Source: Anastrepha obliqua
Lineage: Eukaryota > Arthropoda > Insecta > Diptera > Tephritidae
Assembly (NCBI RefSeq): GCF_027943255.1
Contig: NC_072895.1
Coordinates: 37,236,001-37,300,000, forward strand
Reading direction: 5' to 3'
Length of the DNA stretch: 64,000 nucleotides
Below are positions 1 through 10,615 of this stretch, piece by piece (within the stretch, counting starts at the first letter, position 1; each line of letters opens with the position of its first letter). The notes under the pieces were generated by a model. That model made no database searches, was not told the DNA's origin, and saw nothing but the letters and a program-made list of their open reading frames with translations. The position numbers and the translations under genes were made by a program.

Positions 1-44
1 TAGGGCTCAGTCTCTAGCAAATGTATTAAGGGGGGCTACCGGAG

Positions 45-130
45 GTAGAAGAAATTGCTTGCTGAGCAGTTTGTTGTGCTCCTTAACTGGAATGCTTCAT
101 GCCTCATTGTGGAGGCATCAGTCTTCGCTC
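45..130 (-). pseudogene. Jockey-like LINE fragment
   Basis: About 75 bases match the same family copy at 60436-61172 (around 60945-61015). In reverse complement it reads a degraded MEHNKLLSKQ-type segment of the reverse transcriptase C terminus. Only this scrap is recognisable. Confidence 0.5.
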
Positions 131-1804
131 ATGTTGCTTCGTTGCCTACTGAACAACAACTGATTGGAAAAGTGTGTGAATATGAAGTGAAAGGAGCGGA
201 CAGAATTCGGCTGTCGAGTATCCGAAGAAAAAGGAGGGATGTTCCTGCATCTAATTCCCATCACACTGACAGATCTGCTGTTTGATTTCAAGCGGTAGCA
301 GTTTCTTTATTGGCTGGCATTTGCGTTGACAATAAACCCAGCTCGAAGCCAGTATCTTTAAGTGTGCGGATTAAAGTTAGAAAATCAGTAGTTTTCATCA
401 CTTGCCCAAGAGTTGGAAAATCTACAGATTTACTTATAATCGTTCACGCTCCAGATGACCAAACAAAAAATATCGCATATCAGGGAACATTACAACAGGG
501 TTCCGCATTTAAGTTTTTATAAAACCAGTATAAAAAAACACATCCTTCAATTATGGGGGCGCACCGGGTTAACCCTTTGTTGGACAGCAGACTTTTCTGG
601 CGTGGGATTTTTTAAAGTTTTTAAAAGAAATTTTTACACGTAGTTCATAAATCTTCTTATGTCGCAGATTGCTTTATGAACACCTTTTAAACTCCGTTAA
701 ACCGGAAGAAGTGTTCATAGTTTGCGGCATCTAAAAATGAAATAAAAGTCAAAACCAGTCGTTTATAAGCAAAACTTTTTCTCGCGTGCAACCCCTCCTA
801 GTGCACGCACATTTGCTTCTTTATTTATTTAGGTGCATATGGCTATGGCCTTACTGATATAAATATGCGATACCTTTCTGGACGTCTGCCTATGTTTGCA
901 GATGTACATTTGTCGGTATGTGGACATACACGCACGTGCGATACATATTTGCCTAATAATATGAGAACATAAATTTGGTATTTTTTTAACTCTAATCAGC
1001 AAGGAAAACATTTGCAACCAAATCATTAGCACAAAATGGTTTTAATGCTGTCGTCAACGCAATGATTGTTTGTAGTGCCCAAAGGTGGCAGCCAAATGTA
1101 GTCACAGGCAGAGAGGCAGCTCTGGTAGTGGTAGAACTTTATTAAAAGAATATCGATACTTAGCGATTCTTTCGCGTACTAAGGTGTTTTTTTCAAGAGC
1201 TTGAGAACTTAAAATGACAAAATAATAATGCAAAAGAGAAATTTTGTTAGAATGAATTTTTTTTATTACAATCTGGTAGATAATTTCATACCGCTTATTT
1301 TCATAATTCGATATGCGCCATACATCCGATACCCGGCGTTGCATGGCCCATTCGATCACTGCAATTTTTGAATGCTTTTTCCAATAAATCTGAATAATAA
1401 TTCTGAATGAGATAAATCAGTAAAAATGTGATGCAAGCGTTGGTCATTTGGCTTCAAGTCTTGCAGAGCTGTATTTCCTAGCTACGTAAGCCAATATCCC
1501 TGTGTAAAATTTTCCACATAGTCAAAGAACAAAGGCCCACAAGTACGACAACGAACCGACATTTCGACGTCTTCTTCAACTCTTCTCTCTATAAACTTCG
1601 CAAACAGCTTTATTTTTTTTTTTCAAAGTAAATTTCCACAACTCGGAAGAGTTATTCCGGCGTTAAACTATTCATAATGACTAGCGAAACCTTACTGAAC
1701 ACAATTGCCATTGTCAGCTGCCATAGTTATCCATATCGATAGTTCTCATGTAGCTTAAAAAGCCCCGATATTTTTTCTATTACTTGTATATGTCTATGCG
1801 AATA
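131..1804. other. No gene recognised
   Basis: AT-rich DNA with short random reading frames. I see no domain, splice-consistent exon or repeat shared with the rest of the window. Confidence 0.5.
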
Positions 1805-2974
1805 CGAGGTGTGTTCAAAAAGTATCGCGAATTTTGTGTTTTTTTTTCAAAAATTATTTATTTATTCATTAATATCTATTTTTCCCCCTTCAAAGAAATC
1901 CCCATGTGATATTAAGCACTTGTGCCAACGTTTTTTCCAATCTTCGAAGCACTTCAAAAAATCTCGTCAATCGTAGCATAGCGTCATCCTGTCATGGGCC
2001 TCTTCAGTTTCAGGAACAAAAAAAGTCAAAAGGGGCTAGATCTGGGCAATACGGTTGCTGTGGCATCATTAGAGTGTTGTTTTTGGGCAAAAAGTCTCGC
2101 ACAAGCAACGATGTGTGAGCAGTGGCGTTATCGTAATGCAAGAGCCAATTTTTGTTCTTCCACAAATCCGGGCGTTTCTGGGGGATTTATTCGCTCAAAT
2201 TGCGCATAACTTGCAGGTAATATTCCTTATTGGCTGTTTTACCTTGTGGCAAGAACTCATAATACACAATGCCCCTGCAATCAAAAAAAACGGTAAGCAA
2301 AACATTTACATTCGGCCGAACTTGGCTCGCTTTTTTCGGTCTTGGTTCTGGAGCAAATTTTGGTCGTCGCGGACAGGTTGCAACATCTCGCTAGCAATGT
2401 TCATGCGATGCTGCTTTTGGTCGAAATTAAGTTTTGGTACGAATTTTGCGGCGACCTGTCTCATGCCCAAATCATTGAAAAAATCGAATGGCTTGAGCCA
2501 ATCGATATGTCTGGGTCCTCAGCAACTTCTCTAACGGTGATTCGACGATTGACCACAACCATTTTCTTCACTTTATACATTTTTTCGTCTGTTATTGAAG
2601 TGCTCGAGCGTCCGGCACCCTTTTCGTCGTTCACATCTTCTCGGCCTTCTGAGAACATTTTGTACCACCGATAAACGTTGATTTGGTCCAAAGTAGCTTC
2701 TCCGTATGACACAGTCAACATTCGGAATGCACCCACGCACTTAATTTCGTTTTTCACACAAAATTTGGCACAGGTTCTTTGATCCATCTTTTTGAATAGG
2801 TGAAAATCGAAGATGAGCCGAAACACATGCAGGCAAAGCAGCTGTCAACAATTAACTGAACATTCAAAATGGCCGAACTCGTCGACATGAGTGAGAGACA
2901 TGAGTACCAACAAAGATATTGAAATTCGAATATACGTAACCTGCGAAAATTCAAAGTTCGCGATACACACCTCG
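1805..2974 (-). mobile_element. Mariner-like transposon with dead transposase
   Basis: Inverted termini: CGAGGTGTGTTCAAAAAGTA at the left and GCGATACACACCTCG at the right, flanked by TA at 1803-1804 and 2975-2976. The right terminus lacks about nine bases present in the left. The transposase runs on the minus strand from ATG at 2787 (MDQRTCAKFCVKNEIKC) through the N-terminal helix-turn-helix region (GRSSTSITDEKM). The frame then breaks, with a later WLKPFDFFNDLGMRQVAAKF-like block, and ends near 1862 with FEDWKKRWHKC and EGGKIDINE. The catalytic core is mostly lost. At 1170 bp it is a little shorter than an intact mariner. Confidence 0.88.
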
Positions 2975-3299
2975 TATATATAGGATTTTACGAATAACTT
3001 TTTATATTGTTCCTACTAATTCTTAATTGTTCCGAACCCATCTATCCAGAACCCATACCAATTTTATATGTTATAGAGCGATTCCATGCCAAGTGATCTA
3101 AAATGCTTGGGAAATTAAGTTTTTTGTAAATGCGAAATATCTTAGGCTATTTTTAACATATATATATGTTTTAAGCTCTCAAAATTAAATTTTGTAAAAA
3201 CAAATTTGTTACAAAAAAATTGTTTACTCAAAATTTTTAGGAATTTTTTTTTGTTGATTTTTTTAAAAATGCACCAACCTAGATTTGTTTCTTATTTTT

Positions 3300-3720
3300 G
3301 TCATTAAGAGCTAAGACTATGCTCAGATATCCCTGAACGGTTCGTAGTATGATTTCCATAACTCTTTTTAGACAGGTGAAATGGTTGAAGTACCAGTCTG
3401 GCACTCCCAAAGTAGCATTAAAGCGCCGTTTTGATACCATTTTGAGACTTCAAACGGGCAGTTAACCTCAGCCAACTAGAGCTGTTGAGGTAATGGAGAA
3501 AATTTATGGGATTTAGGTTGACGCACTGCCCCAGGCTGTCCAAGAAAGGAGCACGCAATGACCTTAATCGTCTAACTGGCAAATCAGGACATTAATAGAG
3601 AAAGTGTTCAACAGTATCCTTCTTTGAAAGGTCCCCACAGCTTCTGCAATGGGGGTTAAATGGTAAATCTAGATTTTCCACGTGTGAGCCGAGCGTCCAA
3701 GGACCGGTAAACACAGTTTG
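3300..3720 (-). pseudogene. R1/Loner-like LINE C-terminal fragment with zinc-finger motif
   Basis: Reverse complement reads VENLDLPFNPHCRSCGDL, then TVEHFLY, a stop, CPDLPVRRLRSL and LNSSSWL. The CRSC...H...C spacing is the zinc-binding tail that follows RNase H in R1/Loner-type non-LTR elements. In-frame stops show it is dead. A related scrap lies at 43109-43183. Confidence 0.7.
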
Positions 3721-3936
3721 GAAATTGAATGGCATGACTTTCTGCGTCCTGCATCTATTGTACTGGAGCCACAGGTTTTCGAAATAGCTCTTGAAGAAAT
3801 GGAGTTACATCTTTTCTGCGCTTTCCTGAGAAATAATATGTGCAGTTCCCCTTTAACAACTGTCAGGGGGATGCCGATGACCGGGTAGGAGGTCTCTGAG
3901 AACAATTCAGTCCCCTTCCTGACTTGTTTTTTTTAG

Positions 3937-4045
3937 TTATATTCAAATTCGTACAGCATTAGTGAAAAATGCTCTGTATCTGCTTACTAAAGTACGCTGC
4001 GATATTTTGATCGATTTATAAACGGACGTAGTACTCGTTATTCGT
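3937..4045 (+). repeat. Dispersed repeat shared with 23823-23885
   Basis: Both copies contain AGTTATATTCAAAT, CGTACAGC, GATCGATTT and ACGTAGTAC in the same order and orientation. This copy has about 40 extra bases in the middle. No coding content. Confidence 0.5.
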
Positions 4046-4279
4046 TTCGCTAAAGCATGATTTTCGCAGATTTTCCATCTTTGTAAAGTAAAATATTTTT
4101 CAAAATTTCAACAAAACCTTCAATTTTTTAACCAGAATTTTTAATTTAAATTTCTGGCTTTTTGTAGCAGTTTTATAGCCCCTTGGATTTTAGTGAAACA
4201 AAATGCAAGTTTCAAGTGACTATAAACCTCCGTTAATATTTATCAATTTTTCTTTATTTCTAGGCTTTTCTTTTTATAC

Positions 4280-4375
4280 AAAAAAAGTAGTATAATTACA
4301 ACAACAAGACGTACGCCACAAATAGAAAACAGAGCTCTGCCAAACACCCAAAAAAGGGTGCAGGCGCTTATTATT
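4280..4375 (+). repeat. tRNA-derived SINE, 3' fragment
   Basis: Matches the 3' end of the full copy at 17293-17622: CAACAACAAGACG, CCACAAATAG, GAGCTC-GCCAAACACC, then AGGCGCTTATTATTATTAT. The tRNA-like head is missing, so it is 5'-truncated. Confidence 0.7.
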
Positions 4376-4504
4376 ATTATAATTTAAATACTTTTCCTTT
4401 GAAGTTAAAAGTTGGTGTGTACATTTTTGAGGAAACTTTTATGAAAAATACGAAAAAGCTTACCTTGATAAAAAAGTTCCCGGAATTTATTCAGAAAATT
4501 CAAA

Positions 4505-5040
4505 ATAAAGCTTTATTCCTAAAAAGTGATATTATCGCCTTCAAAGTACTACCCATCAACTGCAATGCAATTATGCCAGCGTATGATGCAGCTCTCGAAA
4601 CACTTCTGGAACTCTATTTTCGGTACAGCCATCCATAACTTCCTTTCGGCTTTAAAAACGTGTTTAAACGGGGAAGGCGGTAGTTGCTTTTTAACTCAAT
4701 CAAACAGAAAAAAATCGCAGGGAACCATATCAGCTGAATTCCGATGGCATTCATTTCGTTTTTGATCAAAAATTCATGAATATTGATGGATCTGATCGAC
4801 AGTGCGTTATCAAATAGTGCAAAATCCATGAGTTGTTTTCCAACAAATCCTTTCTTTTTTTGACGAAATTGCTTGACGTAAACATCTCATAATCCCCAAA
4901 TAATAGTCCTTATTAACTGTGTGATCTTCTGGCGAAAAATGGTAGTGTACAGTACCGTTGTAATCCATAAAAACTGGGAGTATTACTTAGTCTTTTAACT
5001 GAAAATGATGTGGTTTTTTCGATTTCGGCTCATTTTTTTA
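4505..5040 (-). pseudogene. Mariner transposase relic
   Basis: Read on the minus strand in shifting frames it gives KRKDLLENNSWILHY (normally ...NNSWILHHDNA), FLIKNEMNAIGIQ, FFCLIELKS (normally DFFLFPKLK) and a decayed FxDW-type end. These are catalytic-core and C-terminal mariner motifs with many stops and shifts. Clear termini are not visible. Confidence 0.65.
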
Positions 5041-5108
5041 TTTATTTATTTATTTTATTTTTTTATTTCCATTATAAATTACAATCTGTTAATATTAGCA
5101 ATAAGTAA

Positions 5109-5668
5109 CACTGCCCTGCGCTGATTACAAATCTGAAGTCAAACATTCCATTTAAAAAGAAATAAAAAAATCAAATTAAAATTTTCAAATCTAATACATT
5201 GTCTGACACACGACCGCACACCTGATAAAATACATAAAAAAGTACCCGTGTATCGCCGCCATTTTGAATTTTGGGAATCTGACTTCAGGTTTGTAATCAG
5301 CGACACTAAATACCTTAGGAACACTGCACTTTTCATTATATCTTATCTTGGGTGTAGATAAGTTCCTATGTTCATTTTTTTCCCTACCCCCGTAGACATA
5401 AGTACACCCCCTACTCTAAGGGTGCATGCGAACAATTTGGGTTTGGGCTTATTTCAAAGAGCAAAGTTCAACCTTCAATTACTGACAATAACGAAGATCG
5501 TAGCACGTCAGGGTTCTGCTCCACAATTTTTGAAAAATGGCTAAATACGCTATTTTTAGGGGTTTCAACCCCCTTTTTCTCGAAAACCTGAAGTGATGGA
5601 AAATTCCCTTCGGGAACACTAGGTCCCATCTTATTCGCCTCAGAAAAATTGAAATTTGCAGGGCAGTG
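5109..5668. mobile_element. Non-autonomous DNA element with CACTGCCCTGC ends
   Basis: Perfect terminal inverted repeats CACTGCCCTGC / GCAGGGCAGTG are flanked by TAA on both sides (5106-5108 and 5669-5671), a 3-bp target duplication. CACTR ends with 3-bp duplications are typical of the CACTA/CMC superfamily, but no transposase is present. A second, inner inverted repeat (GCGCTGATTACAAATCTGAA at 5118-5137 against 5285-5304) makes the left third a hairpin. Confidence 0.75.
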
Positions 5669-5811
5669 TAATTGGTGTTAGGGTTTGGAATTAAAATGCC
5701 CCTTCCCTTTGGAAGAGAACATTATTGCCTTTGGTAGCATTTAATTACAATTTTAATAGCACAACATATATATTTTTCTATAATTTTATTGATATTACAG
5801 TACGAGCAAGA

Positions 5812-6400
5812 TCTGTGAGTGTTTTGCGCTTTAGTCTTATCGGTTGAAGTTCCATTTCCGGTATCTGTCTCATTTCATAGTTTTTGTGCTCTAATAGTCA
5901 CAAGTTATGCTTACTGCTGCTTCTTTTTACTGTTTCAGTGACAGTGTCTATGCCGAAGTCGCGATGAATATTGTCATTTCTTATGTACCAATTTGGGTTT
6001 GTGATTGTCCTTAGCATCTTAGATTGACTTCTCTGTATGATTTGTAGGTTTGATTTACTGGCAGTCCCCCAAATTTCTAGTCCGCAGGTCCATGTCGGTC
6101 TGATTATTGATTTGTATATCATTCGTTTATTAAATAAGCTTAGGGTTGATTGTTTTCCGAGTAGCCAGTAGAGTTGTCGGAATTGGTTTTTCATCTCATT
6201 TCTCTTGTTCAGTATGTGTTTTTTCCATGTGAGTTTTGAGTCAATCGTTATGCTTAAATATTTTGCACTAAATATTCTTCCCTGTTAATTTGGATTGGAT
6301 GTCTTGCAGATTTTCTCCTCGTATATTACATGTTGTGTTTTATCTTTACAGATATTGACCTCAATGCCCCATATTTTAAACGCAAACCGAAATCATTAAC
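5812..6400 (-). pseudogene. Jockey-clade LINE reverse transcriptase fragment
   Basis: Minus-strand reading gives DSKLTWKKHI, QFRQLYWLLGKQSTLS, IYKSIIRPTWTCGLEIWGTA, IQRSQSKMLRTIT and NPNWYIRNDNIHRDFGI. This is the typical C-terminal reverse transcriptase region of Jockey-clade non-LTR elements. The 5898-6194 part is still open; the N-terminal side has stops and frame changes. Confidence 0.8.
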
Positions 6401-6406
6401 TACAAT

Positions 6407-6524
6407 TCGTTCCCACGTCAGTCGGTTCTACGTCACCGTTATATCCGGCCAAGGACTGCCACTCCAGCAGCGATTTTCCGTACATGTACGGTAAATCTTT
6501 CTGCTGCTATAACAACAACAACCA
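6407..6524 (+). mobile_element. Structured SINE copy 1 (CAA-tailed)
   Basis: Sense strand starts with CGTTCCCACG-CAGTCGGTTC and ends in GCTGCTATAACAACAACAAC. Flanking duplications CATTAACTACAAT (6394-6406) and CATTAAGTACAAT (6525-6537) match at 12 of 13 bases. It is the same family as the copies at 37885, 41165 and 51186. Confidence 0.85.
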
Positions 6525-6537
6525 CATTAAGTACAAT

Positions 6538-6960
6538 AGCCGGAATAGATCCATAAGCAAGGTTCAACTTCTCTGCCAGTTCTCTGATAGTTAATTTGCG
6601 GTTATTGATAAACTTTTCTTTCACTTTGTTTTCATTAGTTTTCGATGTCGACGGCCTGCCACTGTGTTGTTGTTGTAGCAGCATAAACATTCCTCATACA
6701 TGTACAGGGAAAGCTGCTGGAGTGACAGTCCTTAGCCGGACTTTAATCCGGCGTGTTCTGGTAACTTAGAACCGACAGTCGTGGGAACCACTACGTTCGT
6801 CATTCTCGATGGATTCACGATCTTTTCTAAAGCTTTAACGCCACTCGTAAACGGCTGCTTTCATTAGAATATCATTTTGCCCCATTGAATTACGACAAAA
6901 TTTACAGTACTCAAATCAGTTGACTTAGAGTGGCACCTAGCGGTTGTTCTGGGAACGTTT
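6538..6960 (-). pseudogene. Mariner transposase N-terminal region, split by a SINE
   Basis: Minus strand reads MGQNDILMKAAVYEWR, a stop, SFRKDRESIENDERSG, then (after the SINE at 6664-6787) GRPSTSKTNENKVKEKF and LTIRELAEKLNLAYGSI. This is the paired helix-turn-helix DNA-binding part of a mariner transposase. Bridging the SINE restores the usual DERSGRPSTS. The C-terminal side ends where SINE copy 1 sits. Confidence 0.8.
6664..6787 (-). mobile_element. Structured SINE copy 2, inserted in a mariner gene
   Basis: Plus strand reads GTTGTTGTTGTAGCAGCATA at its left part and GAACCGACAGTCGTGGGAA at its right end, so the SINE sense is minus. CCACT is duplicated on both sides (6659-6663, 6788-6792). 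The host mariner frame continues exactly across it. Confidence 0.85.
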
Positions 6961-6990
6961 TCATCAAACTTTTTTTTAATATATGTATAT

Positions 6991-8838
6991 ATATTTTTTT
7001 GAAAATGTATTGCATTTATTAATAACGTAACTTAAATGTAACATAAATATAATTGCGTTGAAAAATAGATCAAATTACACTTCACTTGCAATGCCATATG
7101 TCCACATGCTTTCGATTCCACTTAAAAAGAAAAATACATTCATCGAACCAACTCCGCCGTAATCGGCATACCAATTTTCTATACGCACCGTTTCTGAACT
7201 TAAACGCAACAATTGAACGATGGTTTTTTGATTTTGTAGTGAGTTACAATCTCGGACTTAATTACAATATTTGCAATTTATTTTCAGCGCCTATGTTTCT
7301 TCATACTTCTTGGCTTCTCTTAGTTCCGACTAAAATCTAATCCAAAATTGTACTTAACTTAACTGAGCATATAAATACCTACATACATACGTATATTGGC
7401 AAATAAAACTCAATAAAATAGGAAAAATACTAAAATTTAGTTAAGAAGTAGGGCTCTGAATCCTTGAAGGGGGCACAGTAGGGCTTTCAGTGCCAAATCC
7501 CCTCATAATAATAATAATGCATACATGCATATATACATATCTATTTACATTAAAACTGCACACAAACACTTAACCCTTATGTAACCGCAAATGGATTTAG
7601 GCGACGGATGTTAGTGGTTAGAAGCGAGCAGTCAACAATAGTCAAATGGCTGCTAGCATTTAATGTGAATAGTGGTGGCTGGTGGGCTTCGGCAATATTG
7701 TGCGGTGTGCATTATTAAAAAATAAAAGAAAAAACAAATCCAATATGACTAATGTTATCTGAAAGCTTTACTGTGAATGTGTGCGTGTGATCTTGCAACT
7801 AATAAAATTCATTTGAATGTGTGCCAAAAATGCAAAACGGGCAATAGGAAATCACTTCCTGTCTGCAATGACTGTCATTGTCCGCACTGTTAATGCAAAT
7901 GTGAATGCAAATGAAGCGTTTGGCAAAGTAGTAACAAATCAAATGGCGGGGTGGGGGCTTTCGGGCTCTTGTTATTTGAATTTGATAAATTGTCTCTGAT
8001 TGGAATTTGAAAACACAAATGTGTCACATTTACTGCCATTCGCTGAGAGCGAATTAATCCATTCATAAAAGCACTAGTTGATCTAGAAACCGGGTAATAA
8101 AAAGGGGAGAATAAACTGAATTTTTTTTTTTTTTTTTTTTTTTTTTTGCAGTTTAATGCCTAAAACTTATGGTTTTCTTTTAAATGACATGGAAAAACAA
8201 AAATGATATACGAGTATTAAAAGCTTTTGAAAATGAAAGTGGGGAAACCCAGCAGTTTTTTATATTTTGAACTGTATTTGCCATGTATTATTTTCTATGA
8301 ACTAAATTGAACTTTTAAAGAATTTATCACAATCACAAGAGTGCCATAATTGTGGCCTTATCATTGCAGTGCAAGTCCTTATATATGTACACCTACCGAA
8401 ATTATTATAAAGGCACCACATGTCGACAGGTTTTGGCTATTTACTTATTTTTTTTTTGTAAAAATTTTGAAAATTAGATCTCTTTCAGGACAAAGCAGTC
8501 TGCTCAAATCGAATAATTTATGGGAAGTGAAAAAATGTTGTAAGTGGCATGAGTAAGTTAATTCACTATTTATGTATGTGTAAAATATATTGCCACAGTT
8601 GCGTGGTAATTTTAATTTTGTTTTTTGTATAAAAACATAGTTCTTTCTGGGTAACATTCAATCGGTATTCACACTACTGGAGAAAACTATCTTCCACTCC
8701 CTTTGTAAATTCCCTGCCCTATGAAAGGTTATTAACCCTTGGCAAACCGCTTTTTGAGAACCTCAGAGAGCTGACTGGTACGAACATTAACAACCTTATA
8801 AGGTTTCTCAATTGCACAGACTGTATATATAGTCATGC
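6991..8838. other. No gene recognised; 27-base poly-T at 8121-8147
   Basis: AT-rich DNA. The poly-T run at 8121-8147 may be the A-tail of an old minus-strand retroposon, but I cannot identify a body for it. No conserved reading frame. Confidence 0.5.
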
Positions 8839-8851
8839 AGGTATAACCCGC

Positions 8852-9825
8852 AAAACGAATGCGGCTATGCAAGATGACGGGCCTTTCCGAGCTCTTTGAT
8901 ACCAAACGAAGTTTAAAATCGGGTGACTTCTTTAATTTGATGCTGGAAATGATCGTGCGAGCCGCAGAACTTAATAGCTCAGGCGCAATTTTTTATAAGA
9001 GCGCACAATTGTTGGCGTATGCCGATGATATTTACATAATCGGCCTTAAAAATCGCGCGCTGTTAATTCTGTCTTTTCCAAAGTGGATAAAAAAGCAACG
9101 GGAATGGGTCTGGTGACGATCGAGGACAAAACGAAGTACCTCCCGTCAAGAACTAAACAGTGGGCACACTCGGTATCGACACACACGTCACTGTTGGCAG
9201 TTATGATTTCGAGGTCGTTAGAGACTTAATTTATCTAGGAACCGTCATTAACACTTAGATAACAAAGTCAGCCTTCAAATCCAACGTCGAACCTCTCTTG
9301 CCAACAAGTGCTACTAAGTAGGCAACTGAGTAGTAAAGTCCTCTCTCGACGAACAAAACTAACACTCTACAAGACTCTCATCATGCCCGTCCTAACGTAT
9401 GGCGCAGAAGCGTGGACAATGACAACATCCGATGAAGCGTTTCTTGAAATATTTGAGAGATTGATTCCGCGGAAGATCTCTGGACCTTTGCACGTTGGCA
9501 GCGGCGGATATCGCAGGCGATGGAACGATGAGCTGTATGAGCTTTACGACGACATAGACATAGCGCAGCGAATAAAGATCCAGCGGCTACGTTGGCTAGG
9601 TCATGTTGTCCGAATGGATACAAACGCTCCGGCTCTAAAAGTATTCGACGCGGTACCAGCTGGTTGTGGCATAGGAAGAGAAAGGCCTCATCTGCGTTGG
9701 AAAGATCAGGTGGAGAAGGACTTGGTTTCACTTGGTGTATCCAACTGGCGCCGGTTAGCCCGAGATACTACTGGCGCCCGACAAAATCGCGTAAGCGGTA
9801 AACGCGCCAATTAAGAAAAAGAAGA
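8852..9825 (+). mobile_element. 5'-truncated RTE-like LINE insertion
   Basis: A complete dead-on-arrival insertion: target duplications AGGTATAACCCGC (8839-8851) and AGGTATAACCTGC (9826-9838) match at 12 of 13. The body encodes a reverse transcriptase C-terminal half: GDFFNLMLEMIVRAAE, LLAYADDIYIIG (catalytic YADD), EDKTKYL, then an open stretch 9308-9814 with RRTKLTLYKTLIMPVLTYGA, YELYDDIDIAQRIKIQRLRW, LGHVVRMDTNAPALKVFDA and LGVSNWRRLARD. Stops break it near 9116 and 9227. The 3' end is GCGTAAGCGGTAAACGCGCC then AATTAAGAAAAAGAAGAA. Clade is uncertain (RTE/BovB-like). Confidence 0.85.
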
Positions 9826-10070
9826 AGGTATAACCTGCATAACTTGTTGGTAGCGAGGATCTGGCAGCAAAATTGTGCGGAAACGCTAATTGGATTCTTA
9901 CCATTCAAACCAACCAACCAAATTTATAAAAACTCAATGAATTTCAATATTTTTAATCACAATTTGTTAAAAAAAATTGGAGCATGCAGTTTAAAGCCCA
10001 TTAAATTTTAGCATCACAAACCTACAGCGAGCAAGGAACGCCAAAGAAGTTTTTTTTTTTAATTGATTTA

Positions 10071-10180
10071 AGTGGTTGCTCCTCGGCTGGCTATGGCAAA
10101 CCTTCGAGTGCAATCCTGCCATAAAAAAGCTCCTCATAAAAACTGTCTACAGTTCGGAGGCGGCATAAAATGGTCTCCAT
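10071..10180 (+). repeat. tRNA-derived SINE, internal fragment
   Basis: Matches the middle of the 17293-17622 copy: TGCTCCTCGGCTGGC-ATGGC, AAGCTCCTCATAAAAA and CAGTTCGGAGGCGGC. Both ends are missing. Confidence 0.7.
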
Positions 10181-10419
10181 TTTGCTAAATATAAAACTGA
10201 ATACCAAAAACTTTTCCAGAAGTTCTAATTAAAAACCGTGGAATTGAAACGATAATTTAAAAATAAAATTGGACAATTGGATTTATATGCCAAATGTGGT
10301 CGGCATGTTAATGGGCTATCATTTGTTCCGGCCTGTACGTCTGTTCGCTAAACTATGAAACTGTGAAACAGGTATTAAAGTAGTGCCAAAAAATTGGTTG
10401 CATTTGAAATGCGCATATA

Positions 10420-10615
10420 CAAGGTGACGCAAAATTTTGTTGCTTGCAAATGACATCGTCCGTCAATCATATTTGACACCTGTGAACCCCGGAAGCTGCA
10501 TCAAAAATAAAGATTTCCATTTCAAAATCAAGATTTCCATCACGCAAATTCATTTCTTATTTAGTAAAAAAGTTATTCAAACTCAAAATCGGGTGATTCA
10601 TTTTGTGCCACCTTG
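10420..10615. mobile_element. Short DNA element (MITE) with CAAGGTGRCGCAAAAT ends
   Basis: Termini are CAAGGTGACGCAAAATTT and ATTTTGTGCCACCTTG, inverted repeats with two mismatches. It is 196 bp with no coding capacity. TA precedes the left end; the right flank is AATA, so the target site is not certain. Related copies are at 23887 and 59258. Confidence 0.75.
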
